Shown here: positions 1-8,188 of the stretch, piece after piece
How the letters are laid out: each line of letters starts with the position of its first letter
Numbering within the stretch: the stretch's first letter is position 1
From: Lachnospiraceae bacterium
GTDB lineage: Bacteria > Bacillota > Clostridia > Lachnospirales > Lachnospiraceae
Assembly: GCA_015057165.1 (NCBI GenBank)
Contig: SVEY01000011.1
Coordinates: 20,675 to 84,674, forward strand
DNA length: 64,000 bases
Direction: 5' to 3'
Translations under genes and position numbers: made by a program
The notes under the pieces: generated by a model
Seen by the model: the letters and a program-made list of their open reading frames with translations, nothing else
Told to the model about the DNA's origin: nothing
Database searches by the model: none

Positions 1-621
1 AGTTGTGGTGTTGCTAGCATAAGTGGAGCAATTAGTCATGTAACTATTGATAAAACTGGAATGGTATCCTTCGAGACCATAGGAAAAAGTAAACCAATAG
101 GTATATGTGGTAGCGGACTATTAGATGCTATTTATGAGCTTAGAGAGAATGGATATATTGATGAAAACGGACTATTCATAGATAAATACTTTGAAGAGGG
201 ATTCAAGTTGTATGGTAGCATTAGAATTTCTCAAGATGATATAAGACATTTTCAAATGGCAAAGGCTGCTGTTAGAGCAGGACTTGAGATATTACTTCAA
301 GGATTGAATCTTACATATGAAGATATTGATAATCTCTATATAGCAGGAGGTTTTGGTAGTGGTATTGATGTTAAGAAAGCAGCAGGTGTAGGTCTAATTC
401 CAAGGGAACTACTGATAAAGTCTGAAGCAATTGGTAATTCAAGCCTTGGCGGCGCTATTAAGATAGCAAATCATGTAATGTACGGTATTAATAAATACAC
501 ATTTGACAAAGAAAATGTTAATATAGAAGAAGTTGATAAACTAATTTCTCTTGCAAGTGAAGTTGATTTGTCAAGACATGATGAGTTCAAAGAAAAGTAC
601 ATGGAATACATGTATATATAA
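1..621 (+). CDS. RACo/DUF4445-type corrinoid protein reductive activator, C-terminal part (5' truncated by window)
   Basis: The reading frame is open from base 1, so this is the C-terminal ~206 residues of a longer gene whose start lies outside the window. The segment has ASKHA-type glycine-rich motifs (GICGSGLLDA; YIAGGFGSGID) and matches the C-terminal domain of RACo/RamA-like proteins, which use ATP to re-reduce the cobalt of corrinoid methyltransferase partners. In those proteins a ferredoxin-like [2Fe-2S] domain lies N-terminal; it cannot be seen here. A ribosome binding site for fprA follows the stop after a few bases, suggesting co-transcription. Family call is good, the precise partner is unknown. 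Confidence 0.8.
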   Translation, partial: SCGVASISGAISHVTIDKTGMVSFETIGKSKPIGICGSGLLDAIYELRENGYIDENGLFIDKYFEEGFKLYGSIRISQDDIRHFQMAKAAVRAGLEILLQGLNLTYEDIDNLYIAGGFGSGIDVKKAAGVGLIPRELLIKSEAIGNSSLGGAIKIANHVMYGINKYTFDKENVNIEEVDKLISLASEVDLSRHDEFKEKYMEYMYI

Positions 622-635
622 AAGGAGGTTTTTGT

Positions 636-1808
636 ATGAGAGTTACAGATGATATTATCTACGTTGGTGTTAATGACCACGAGATTGAGGCGGATTTGTT
701 TGAGGGACAATATGAGGTGCCTCTTGGAATGGCATATAATTCATACCTAATTAAGGATGAGAAAATCGCAGTAATGGACTCCGTTGATGGTGATTTTGAA
801 GAAGAATGGTTAGAAAATGTTAAGAATGCTCTATCTGGTGCTACACCGGAATACTTGATTGTACAGCATATGGAGCCAGATCATAGTGCTAACATTACAG
901 CATTTATGAGTAAGTACAAGGATGCTAAAGTGGTTGCTTCGGCTAACGCATTTAAGATGATGAAGAACTTCTACGGAGAAGATTATGAGGATAGAAGAAT
1001 TGTAGTTGGAGAAGGAGATACGCTAAGTCTAGGAAAGCATGAGCTTTCTTTTATCACAGCGCCTATGGTTCATTGGCCTGAGGTTATTATGACATATGAT
1101 AAGACTGATAAAGTCCTGTTCTCTGCTGATGCATTTGGCAAATTCGGTGCAAATGATGTAGAAGATCCTGAAGGATGGGCTTGTGAAGCAAGAAGATATT
1201 ATTTCGGTATTGTTGGAAAATACGGAGTTCAAGTGCAAAATGTATTAAAGAAGGCGTCTGCACTTGATATTGAGATTATCTGTCCTCTTCATGGACCTGT
1301 ACTTAACGAGAATCTATCATATTATCTTGAGACTTATGATACATGGTCATCATACAATGTTGAGACTAAGGGTGTATTTATTGCATATACATCAGTATAT
1401 GGTAATACTAAGCAGGCTGTAGAAGAACTTGCGAAGGCTTTAGAGGATAAAGGATGTCCTAGAGTAGAATATGCGGATCTTGCCAGAGAAGATATGTTTG
1501 AATCAATCGAAGATGCCTTTAGACATGATACGTTGATTCTTGCTACAACTACCTACAATGGGGATATATTCCCATTCATGAGAACATTTATAACACATCT
1601 AATTGAGAGAGGATATAAGAATCGTACAATCGGTTTTGTAGAAAATGGTTCATGGGCACCAACTGCAGCTCGTGTTATGAAGTCTATGTTAGAAGAATCT
1701 AAGGATATTAACTTTGTTGAGAACAAGGTAACAATCACGTCGGCACTAAATGACGAAAGTAGAGCTCAGATTGATAAGATGGCTGATGAGATAATGAAAA
1801 ATTATTAA
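636..1808 (+). CDS. fprA: FprA-family A-type flavoprotein (flavodiiron protein)
   Basis: A 390-residue cytoplasmic flavodiiron protein, the normal length for a two-domain A-type flavoprotein. The N-terminal metallo-beta-lactamase domain (about 1-250) carries the diiron motif H78-x-E80-x-D82-H83 (HMEPDH), and the C-terminal flavodoxin domain begins near residue 250 with the FMN loop YTSVYGNTKQ. The family reduces O2 to water or NO to N2O and protects strict anaerobes. The start is set by an AAAGGAGG site about 7 bases upstream. It follows the RACo gene by 14 bp and ends at a strong terminator. Confidence 0.95.
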   Translation: MRVTDDIIYVGVNDHEIEADLFEGQYEVPLGMAYNSYLIKDEKIAVMDSVDGDFEEEWLENVKNALSGATPEYLIVQHMEPDHSANITAFMSKYKDAKVVASANAFKMMKNFYGEDYEDRRIVVGEGDTLSLGKHELSFITAPMVHWPEVIMTYDKTDKVLFSADAFGKFGANDVEDPEGWACEARRYYFGIVGKYGVQVQNVLKKASALDIEIICPLHGPVLNENLSYYLETYDTWSSYNVETKGVFIAYTSVYGNTKQAVEELAKALEDKGCPRVEYADLAREDMFESIEDAFRHDTLILATTTYNGDIFPFMRTFITHLIERGYKNRTIGFVENGSWAPTAARVMKSMLEESKDINFVENKVTITSALNDESRAQIDKMADEIMKNY

Positions 1809-1821
1809 TTTATTTCTTTTT

Positions 1822-1849
1822 AATCCCGACTTAATTGTCGGGATTTTTT
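1822..1849 (+). terminator. Rho-independent terminator after fprA
   Basis: A 9-bp perfect stem (AATCCCGAC / GTCGGGATT) with a 6-nt loop is followed by a T run. It closes the RACo-fprA unit. Confidence 0.9.
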
Positions 1850-1859
1850 GTTATGATAA

Positions 1860-1905
1860 TTACGTACGTAAATCTATTGAAAAAAGGTACGCTTTATTAT
1901 ATAAT
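1860..1905 (+). promoter_or_regulatory. Promoter with palindromic operator for the antitoxin-like pair
   Basis: TTGAAA (1877-1882) and TATAAT (1900-1905) are separated by exactly 17 bp. A perfect 12-bp palindrome TTACGTACGTAA (1860-1871) lies immediately upstream of the -35 box. Phd/YefM antitoxins bind palindromes in their own promoters, so this is a plausible autoregulatory operator (inference). Confidence 0.7.
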
Positions 1906-1939
1906 TTAATTAGAAGATGGCAATAATGAGGTATACGTT

Positions 1940-2500
1940 ATGGTGAAAGCAAGACAAATGGAAGTCAGATCTAATATTAAGAAGTATTTTGATATGGCTT
2001 ATGAGGGAACACCAATTATTGTTCCGAGAAAAGAGAATAAGAATGTAGTTATTATTTCCGAGAGTGAATACTCGAGACTAGGACGTATTGAGAGAATCTT
2101 TGCATATGCAGAGAGGTTAAAGGGGATTAAAGATGATACATTAATTCCTGATAAAGCAGATATAGATATAAGAACAGAGAACTTAGATAAGCTTTTTGCA
2201 ATTAGTACATTGGAAGATAATTGGAATGGTAATGGCGCGCCTTCATTTCCTCGTAAGTTAATAGAGAAAGTTCATGGTATTATTACAGATTTAGCTATTC
2301 AACCGGAATTATTTCCGACTGCATTACAGACGATACAATTAGAATATGATAATTCTAGAAAGGATCATATGGAGATAGAGATAGGCATGGAAGATATGTC
2401 TGAGGTTTTTGTTGTTGGTAATAGCGGGGGAGAATCCATTGAGAGAATAGAGTCAACTGCCCGAGCAATTAATGAGAGGGTTGGTGCATTTTATGGATAA
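1940..2500 (+). CDS. Phd/YefM-like antitoxin domain fused to an uncharacterised C-terminal domain
   Basis: A 186-residue protein. Residues ~5-55 look like a Phd/YefM (prevent-host-death) fold: an R-x-N-x-K-K-Y-F-D start, then a strand with PIIVPRKENKNVVIISESEY, the usual point where these antitoxins present a short beta hairpin. The C-terminal ~125 residues are acidic and longer than the usual antitoxin tail; they include LEDNWNGNGAPSFP, a motif seen in uncharacterised bacterial proteins. The gene overlaps the next one by a few bases, typical of an antitoxin-toxin operon. Antitoxin function is inferred from fold and context. Confidence 0.6.
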   Translation: MVKARQMEVRSNIKKYFDMAYEGTPIIVPRKENKNVVIISESEYSRLGRIERIFAYAERLKGIKDDTLIPDKADIDIRTENLDKLFAISTLEDNWNGNGAPSFPRKLIEKVHGIITDLAIQPELFPTALQTIQLEYDNSRKDHMEIEIGMEDMSEVFVVGNSGGESIERIESTARAINERVGAFYG

Positions 2501-2861
2501 CATATTTCCAAAGACGGAAAAACTATATCGTGCCATATATCCTCCTAAAGTATCTGCTATGTATTGGAGAAAAGATGGAACAATTTCGTCAGCAGCATTT
2601 GCAGATTCCCAAGGTCTGTCTGTTGAGCGAGGTGACTTTCGTTCAGATAATGTAGTGGTTAATTCTATGCTTGAGAGGTTTACGGGATATATTGTGTCTC
2701 TTTATGCAAGGGATTGCTTTAATGTTGGAGCGATACTCAGGTATCTTCCATCAAATAATAGTGTATATCACAGTGAGATACATGGAAGTGAGTCTAAGAA
2801 GCTTTTGTCGAAGTCACAGAGGTATTATCTTGCAAAAAAGGCAAGAATTGTTAATAAGTAA
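2493..2861 (+). CDS. Uncharacterised protein, candidate toxin partner
   Basis: I choose the ATG at 2493 (122 residues) because it overlaps the upstream stop as ATGGATAA; an in-frame ATG at 2472 would add seven residues. The protein contains the pattern LYRAIYPP...W..DG..SSAAFADSQGLSVER, recurrent in small bacterial proteins of unknown function. It is basic at its C-terminus and has no membrane segment. Translational coupling to the Phd-like gene and the shared promoter suggest it is the toxin of the pair, but no catalytic site is recognised. Confidence 0.55.
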   Translation: MDNIFPKTEKLYRAIYPPKVSAMYWRKDGTISSAAFADSQGLSVERGDFRSDNVVVNSMLERFTGYIVSLYARDCFNVGAILRYLPSNNSVYHSEIHGSESKKLLSKSQRYYLAKKARIVNK

Positions 2862-2886
2862 ATAGGGAAATTTTGTGAAAAATCAT

Positions 2887-2908
2887 AAGGGGCGCATTCG
2901 CGCCCCTT
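2887..2908. terminator. Bidirectional terminator between convergent genes
   Basis: A perfect 9-bp stem AAGGGGCGC / GCGCCCCTT with a 4-nt loop sits between the plus-strand pair ending at 2861 and metY ending at 2945 on the minus strand. Confidence 0.75.
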
Positions 2909-2944
2909 ATTACGTATATAGAATACTTATACGATACATTATTT

Positions 2945-4222
2945 TTATATTCTATCTAGCGCCTGCTTAAGATCAGCTATCAAATCATCTGCATTTTCAA
3001 GACCAACAGAATATCTGATTAAGTCAGGTGAGATGCCAGCTTCGACTAACTGCTCGTCTGTAAGCTGTCTGTGTGTGTGGCTTGCAGGATGAAGAAGACA
3101 GGTTCTTGCATCGGCAACGTGTGTTGCAATAGTTGCAAGTTTTAGGGAATCCATGAATTTGATTGCAGTATCACGGTCTCCTTTAATTCCAAAGCAAAGT
3201 ACACCACATGTTCCATTCTTAAGATACTTTTGTGCCAGGTCATAGTATTTGTCATTCTCAAGTCCGGCGTAGTGAATCCAACTAACTTTGTCTTGTGATT
3301 CTAAGAATTTTGCTATTTTAAGAGCATTTTCGCAATGCCTCTCCATTCTTACATGAAGTGTCTCAAGGCCGGTATTAACATAGAAGGCGTTCTGAGGAGA
3401 TTGGATACATCCAAAGTCACGCATTAATTGGGCAGTAGCTTTAGTGATGTATGCACCTTTGCCGAATTTCTCAGCATATGTGATTCCATGATATGATTCA
3501 TCCGGAGTACATAGTCCGGGGAATTTGTCCTTATTGGCCATCCAATCGAAGTTACCACTATCAACAATTGCTCCACCCACACTTATTCCGTGGCCGTCGA
3601 TGTATTTCGTAGTTGAATGAGTAACAATATCGCATCCCCATTCGAAAGGTCTACAGTTTATAGGTGTTGCAAATGTGTTATCTATAATAAGTGGTACACC
3701 ATGCTTGTGTGCTAAGGTAGCAAACTTCTCAATATCTAGAACTGTACATGTTGGATTAGTAATTGTTTCCCCAAATACAGCCTTGGTATTAGGCTTAAAA
3801 TACTTATCCAATTCTTCTATTGGTAAATCCTGATCTACAAATGTGCACTCAATGCCAAGCTTTGCCATGGTAACAGCAAATAAGTTATATGTTCCACCAT
3901 ATATAGCTGAGCTTGCAATGAAGTGATCTCCTGCTTCACATATATTGAAGATGGCAAAGAAGTTGGCAGCCTGTCCGGAAGAAGTTAGCATTCCGGCAAC
4001 TCCTCCTTCTAAGTCAGTAAGCTTTGCAGCAGCATAGTCATTAGTAGGATTCTGAAGTCTTGTATAGAAATACCCTTCTGCTTCTAAGTCGAATAAAGCG
4101 CCCATGTGGTCGCTAGAATCGTATTTGAATGTTGTGCTTTGATATATAGGTAGCTGCCTAGGCTCTCCGTTCTTTGGTTCATAACCGCTGTGGAGACATT
4201 TTGTTTCGATTTGTGTGTCCAT
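2945..4222 (-). CDS. metY: O-acetylhomoserine sulfhydrylase / aminocarboxypropyltransferase
   Basis: A 425-residue PLP enzyme of the Cys/Met metabolism fold, full length for MetY. The PLP lysine is K206 in HSTTKY; N-terminal TKCLHSGYEP and the QSTTF, TRLQNPT and LFPxSHTHRQL-type (here LLHPASHTHRQL) motifs are typical. It makes homocysteine from O-acetylhomoserine and sulfide in the cytoplasm. A GGAGAAAAG-type site precedes the start on the minus strand. It is transcribed alone and divergently from the dehydrogenase at 4361; no S-box (SAM riboswitch) was recognised in the short leader. Confidence 0.95.
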   Translation of the reverse strand: MDTQIETKCLHSGYEPKNGEPRQLPIYQSTTFKYDSSDHMGALFDLEAEGYFYTRLQNPTNDYAAAKLTDLEGGVAGMLTSSGQAANFFAIFNICEAGDHFIASSAIYGGTYNLFAVTMAKLGIECTFVDQDLPIEELDKYFKPNTKAVFGETITNPTCTVLDIEKFATLAHKHGVPLIIDNTFATPINCRPFEWGCDIVTHSTTKYIDGHGISVGGAIVDSGNFDWMANKDKFPGLCTPDESYHGITYAEKFGKGAYITKATAQLMRDFGCIQSPQNAFYVNTGLETLHVRMERHCENALKIAKFLESQDKVSWIHYAGLENDKYYDLAQKYLKNGTCGVLCFGIKGDRDTAIKFMDSLKLATIATHVADARTCLLHPASHTHRQLTDEQLVEAGISPDLIRYSVGLENADDLIADLKQALDRI

Positions 4223-4360
4223 AACTTTTCTCCTTTTGTCTTAATATATACGAATATGATTTTATCACTTTAAGAGTGGGTTTTGCAAGAAAATAGTACG
4301 TTCTTTGTGAGATAATAGTGTATAATGATACTTGATTATTATTTGATGAGGAAATGACTT

Positions 4361-5317
4361 ATGAATATTGTAATACTTGAGCGTTCATCTGTTGGAGATG
4401 ATGTAAGCGTTGATTTACTTAATCGATTTGGAGAAGTGACAGTTTATAACACTACACCTGTTCATATGATAGGCGAGAGAATTAAGGATGCAGATATTGT
4501 TATTGCCAACAAGTCACCTCTTAATGAAGAGACTCTAAGGGATGCCTTAAATGTTAGATTAATATGCGAATTTGCAACAGGGTACGATAATATTGATTTA
4601 TCCTATTGCAAGAAGCGTGGAATTGGCGTAAGAAATGTCAAAGGATATAGTACAGATGCTGTGGTCCAACATACATTTGGCCTATGTCTATACATTTTCG
4701 AAAAGCTTAATTATTATGATAATTATGTTAAGTCAGGTGCTTATGCCAGACAGGATAGCTTCAGCCATTATGACATGAATTTTAGTGAGTTATCAAGTAA
4801 GACCTGGGGAATAATCGGAATGGGTGCTATAGGAAGCAAAGTAGCAGATATAGCATCAGCTTTTGGTTGTAATGTGGTTAGATACTCTCTTTCAGATAAG
4901 CCCTCTGATTCGACTTATAAGGCACTTCCTTTTGACGAATTCTTACATGAGTGTGACATTATATCTATTCACTGTCCACTTAATGATAATACGAGAGGTC
5001 TTTTTGATTATAGCGCATTTTCGAAAATGAAAAGAGATGCAATTCTAATAAATGTTGCCAGAGGTGGTATTGTGGTTGATGCTGACCTGTATAGAGCCCT
5101 TAATGAGAATCTTATCTATGGTGCTGGACTGGATGTAACAAGTACAGAACCAATGACGGAAGATAATCCGCTGTCCGATTATAAGGACAGCAATCGTCTC
5201 ATTATAACGCCACATATGGCTTGGGCAAGTAATGAAGCAAGAGCAAGAGTTGTTGAAGAAACTGCTCTTAATATAGAAGCATTTCTAGATGGAAGAGATA
5301 GAAATGTAATATTGTAA
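4361..5317 (+). CDS. D-2-hydroxyacid dehydrogenase (NAD-binding, glycerate dehydrogenase-like)
   Basis: A 318-residue cytoplasmic oxidoreductase of the D-isomer 2-hydroxyacid dehydrogenase family. The Rossmann motif G150-I-I-G-M-G-A-I-G158 and the catalytic set R234 (NVARGG), E263 (STEP) and H285 (TPHMAWAS) are all present. The TPHMAW form of the His motif is common in the glycerate/hydroxypyruvate reductase branch. It starts a run of genes (flavoprotein, two hypB) on the same strand with short gaps. The exact 2-oxoacid substrate cannot be read from sequence. Confidence 0.9.
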   Translation: MNIVILERSSVGDDVSVDLLNRFGEVTVYNTTPVHMIGERIKDADIVIANKSPLNEETLRDALNVRLICEFATGYDNIDLSYCKKRGIGVRNVKGYSTDAVVQHTFGLCLYIFEKLNYYDNYVKSGAYARQDSFSHYDMNFSELSSKTWGIIGMGAIGSKVADIASAFGCNVVRYSLSDKPSDSTYKALPFDEFLHECDIISIHCPLNDNTRGLFDYSAFSKMKRDAILINVARGGIVVDADLYRALNENLIYGAGLDVTSTEPMTEDNPLSDYKDSNRLIITPHMAWASNEARARVVEETALNIEAFLDGRDRNVIL

Positions 5318-5375
5318 TATTAAGTTGGCTTCATAAGTGTGAATGCTATAGTATTAGGTAGGACAAGGTGTTAAT

Positions 5376-6578
5376 ATGACAGATCTAATTATAGTTGGCG
5401 GTGGAGTGGCAGGACTTTTTGCTGCAATTTCCGCTAAGAAGAATGGTGCAAATGTTATAATTTTAGAAAAAAACGATTCCCTTGGAAAGAAGATACTAAT
5501 AACTGGTAATGGCAGATGTAACTTTACTAATGAAGAGATGGATAGTAGTTACTTTGTGTCATCATCTGATGATAAGGATAGATTTGTAGATAATGTACTT
5601 AATTCATTTGACAATAGTAGTCTAGTGAAAATGTTAGAAGAACTTGGAATGAGTTACTACCTACGAGAAGGGTATTACTATCCTAAGACTGACGAGGCTG
5701 TTACATTTAGAGACACTTTAATTAATGAAATTGAACGCCTAGGAATAGAAGTTATCTATAATTTTAACTTACGTTCAATTGAGCAGAATGATAATGGATT
5801 TGTATTAAGCGATAAGAAGCACATTTACCATGCAAAAAAAGTTATATTATCAACAGGCGGCAATGCGGCACCTAGAACAGGTTCCTCTGGTGATTCTTAT
5901 TATTATCTTAAGAATCTTGGCCATAATGTAATCAAACCAATCCCTGCACTTACAACGCTTAAGGCTGATTATCCTGATACTTTGCTTGGAGTAAATGCAC
6001 TAGCTAAGATAAGTCTTCTTATTAATGGAGACATTGTAGGGACAGAAAATGGATTTATTAAATTCTACAAAGGAATGCTTTCTGGAATTCCAATATATCA
6101 GCTTAGCCTTAATGCAGTTCCTGCACTTGATAGAGGTGACAAGGTTGAGATATCGGTTGACTTTGTATCTGATTCTAATATGGTAAATGCACTCAATAGA
6201 GAGGGAATTAGCGTAAAGAAAGCACTTTGCCAGTCAATAAATTCTAAGATTGTTGATTCATATTATAAAGAAGATGATAATATGTTGACTGAACAATTAG
6301 ATGATGAAGACAAAGAAGGAATTATTCAATTGTTTTCTAATGTTAATTATGAGATAATTGGATTTGGAAGTTTTGATGTAGCGCAATCAACTTATGGGGG
6401 AGTAGATATATCTGAGATTAACATGGATACAATGGAATCTAAGGTGTGCCCGGGACTATTCCTTGTAGGTGAGATAATAGATATAACAGGTAGATGCGGT
6501 GGATACAATATACAATGGGCAGCATCCACTGGTGTTATAGCAGGTAGAAAGGCAGCAGAGAATGGAAGACGAAATTAA
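5376..6578 (+). CDS. NAD(P)/FAD-dependent oxidoreductase, BaiN/HI0933 (YhiN) family
   Basis: A 400-residue flavoprotein with an N-terminal dinucleotide site (IIVGGGVAGLFAA, residues 5-17), the family motif KKILITGNGRCNFTN, and a C-terminal FAD-contact segment GLFLVGEIIDITGRCGGYN. These match the HI0933/YhiN proteins, which include the bile-acid enzyme BaiN, but most members have unknown substrates. The 3' end overlaps the first hypB by 17 bp, so the two are translationally coupled. Confidence 0.9.
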   Translation: MTDLIIVGGGVAGLFAAISAKKNGANVIILEKNDSLGKKILITGNGRCNFTNEEMDSSYFVSSSDDKDRFVDNVLNSFDNSSLVKMLEELGMSYYLREGYYYPKTDEAVTFRDTLINEIERLGIEVIYNFNLRSIEQNDNGFVLSDKKHIYHAKKVILSTGGNAAPRTGSSGDSYYYLKNLGHNVIKPIPALTTLKADYPDTLLGVNALAKISLLINGDIVGTENGFIKFYKGMLSGIPIYQLSLNAVPALDRGDKVEISVDFVSDSNMVNALNREGISVKKALCQSINSKIVDSYYKEDDNMLTEQLDDEDKEGIIQLFSNVNYEIIGFGSFDVAQSTYGGVDISEINMDTMESKVCPGLFLVGEIIDITGRCGGYNIQWAASTGVIAGRKAAENGRRN

Positions 6579-7239
6579 GATTATTGAGTTAAAGCAGAAT
6601 GTATTCAAAGAAAATGAAGTAAATGCTGATATCATCCGTAAAGAATGTAAGGATGCAAAACAGCTTATGATAAATGTAATGTCAAGCCCGGGAAGTGGCA
6701 AGACAACTACACTTGTTAGAACTATTAAAGACTTGGAAGGTTTTGCAAGTGTAGGCGTTATGGAGTGTGACATAGATGCTGATGTAGATGCTTATACAAT
6801 TAGAGAAGCAGGAGCAAGGTCAATACAGCTTCATACCGGTGGCATGTGCCATATGGACGCAGGCATGACTAAACAGGGAATGCTAGAGATGGGTACAGAT
6901 GGACTTGATCTTATATTTATTGAGAATGTAGGAAATCTCGTATGTCCCGCAGAATTTGATACAGGAGCATCTGTTAATCTTACCATCCTTTCTGTTCCAG
7001 AAGGAGATGATAAGCCTGCGAAATATCCATTGGTCTATGAAGTAAGTGACATTGTTCTTGTTAATAAGATAGATGCTATGTCAGTATTTGATTTTGACAA
7101 GGATTTATGCGTTAGTAGGATAAAAGAATTAAATCCTAATGCAAAGATTTTCTTTGTGTCTTCTAAGACAGGGGAAGGATTTGAAGAGTGGATTTCGTAT
7201 CTTAAGAGCATTTTGGAAGATTATAAGACACAGGATTAG
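6562..7239 (+). CDS. hypB: HypB-like nickel-insertion GTPase, copy 1
   Basis: A 225-residue SIMIBI-class GTPase. Walker A is SSPGSGKT (41-48); the metal-site residues of the GTPase domain, C96-H97 (GGMCHMD) and C128 (NLVCPAEFD), are kept, and the NKID guanine motif is present. It lacks the N-terminal CxxCGC nickel motif, as in many Firmicutes. HypB delivers nickel to [NiFe] hydrogenase with HypA. No hypA or hydrogenase gene is in view. It overlaps the upstream flavoprotein and is followed 31 bp later by a second copy. Confidence 0.88.
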   Translation: MEDEIKIIELKQNVFKENEVNADIIRKECKDAKQLMINVMSSPGSGKTTTLVRTIKDLEGFASVGVMECDIDADVDAYTIREAGARSIQLHTGGMCHMDAGMTKQGMLEMGTDGLDLIFIENVGNLVCPAEFDTGASVNLTILSVPEGDDKPAKYPLVYEVSDIVLVNKIDAMSVFDFDKDLCVSRIKELNPNAKIFFVSSKTGEGFEEWISYLKSILEDYKTQD

Positions 7240-7270
7240 AGCCGTAGTAATATACTATTAGGAGTACAGC

Positions 7271-7942
7271 ATGAGTGAAGTAAAAGTTATAGAGATTAAT
7301 GAAAGTGTGTTCAGTAATAATGAGAAAGAAGCAGATATGATAAGAGAGAGATTGTCAGATCAAGGGACTTTCTTCGTAAATGTTATGTCCAGCCCTGGAA
7401 GTGGTAAGACTACGCTTCTGTCTGCAGTCATTAATATGTTAAAAGATGAAATGAGAATTGCAGAGATGGATGTAGATATTAAGTCTAGTCTTGATGCCCA
7501 GACTGTTGCTGATGCAACAGGCGTTAGAGTTCTTCAGATTCATAATGGAGGACTTTGCCATATAGACGCTGATATGACAGGCAGAGCTATAGCACAGTTT
7601 GGGGTTGATGATACAGATCTTCTTATCCTAGAGAATATAGGTAACCTTGTATGTCCGGCTGAATTTGACACAGGCGCACATAAGAATATAATGCTTTTCT
7701 CTCTGCCAGAAGGAGACGACAAGCCTCTAAAATATCCTCTAATGTATTCTATATCTGATGTAGTTATAATAACGAAGGTAGATACTAAGGAGTTCTTTGA
7801 TTTCGACATGGAACTTGCCAAGTCTCATATCAAAGAACTTAATCCCAACGCTAAGATATTTGCTGTAAGCGCCAAGACAGGCGAAGGACTAGAAGACGTG
7901 GCTAACTACTTAAGAGAGCAGGTAAGGGAGATTAAGAAATAG
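7271..7942 (+). CDS. hypB: HypB-like nickel-insertion GTPase, copy 2
   Basis: A 223-residue paralogue of the preceding gene. It keeps Walker A SSPGSGKTT, C96-H97 (GGLCHID) and C128 (NLVCPAEFD), but the guanine-specificity motif reads TKVD rather than NKID. Sequence between motifs has diverged substantially, so this is not a recent duplication. An AGGAG site lies about 6 bases before the ATG. It ends the operon at a strong terminator. Separate metal clients or a heterodimer are both possible. Confidence 0.88.
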   Translation: MSEVKVIEINESVFSNNEKEADMIRERLSDQGTFFVNVMSSPGSGKTTLLSAVINMLKDEMRIAEMDVDIKSSLDAQTVADATGVRVLQIHNGGLCHIDADMTGRAIAQFGVDDTDLLILENIGNLVCPAEFDTGAHKNIMLFSLPEGDDKPLKYPLMYSISDVVIITKVDTKEFFDFDMELAKSHIKELNPNAKIFAVSAKTGEGLEDVANYLREQVREIKK

Positions 7943-7959
7943 ATATATGGTTTATGATA

Positions 7960-7983
7960 AACGGGGCATTAAGCCCCGTTTTT
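7960..7983 (+). terminator. Rho-independent terminator after hypB copy 2
   Basis: Stem AACGGGGC / GCCCCGTT with a 5-nt loop, followed by TTT. Confidence 0.9.
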
Positions 7984-8082
7984 AACTACATAAAATTACC
8001 TTCCTTAAAGTTCTTTATAATTTGTTAACAAAGTTTATAAATATTTAATAATTTGTTCGATTGTATTCAACAAACAATCTGT

Positions 8083-8139
8083 TATAATTCTTATATCGAA
8101 TCAATCTGATTCGTTCATAGGTATAAGTTCTTACCTATG
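8083..8139 (+). promoter_or_regulatory. -10 box and twin-hairpin leader of the Rpn nuclease gene
   Basis: A TATAAT at 8083-8088 (weak TTGTAT at 8061) is followed by two back-to-back inverted repeats: CGAATCA-3 nt-TGATTCG (8097-8113) and CATAGGTA-8 nt-TACCTATG (8116-8139). They lie in the untranslated leader about 50 bases before the start codon, so they could be operators or leader hairpins. The remaining intergenic sequence (7984-8082) is AT-rich and shows nothing else. Confidence 0.5.
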
Positions 8140-8188
8140 CTATCCCCACATTGTAGTGAAAATAATTTTTTATCAGGAGGATTTGCTT

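Noticed and set aside
4223..4360. SAM (S-box) riboswitch upstream of metY
   Set aside because: The gap to the divergent gene is only 138 bp and shows no S-box helices or terminator.
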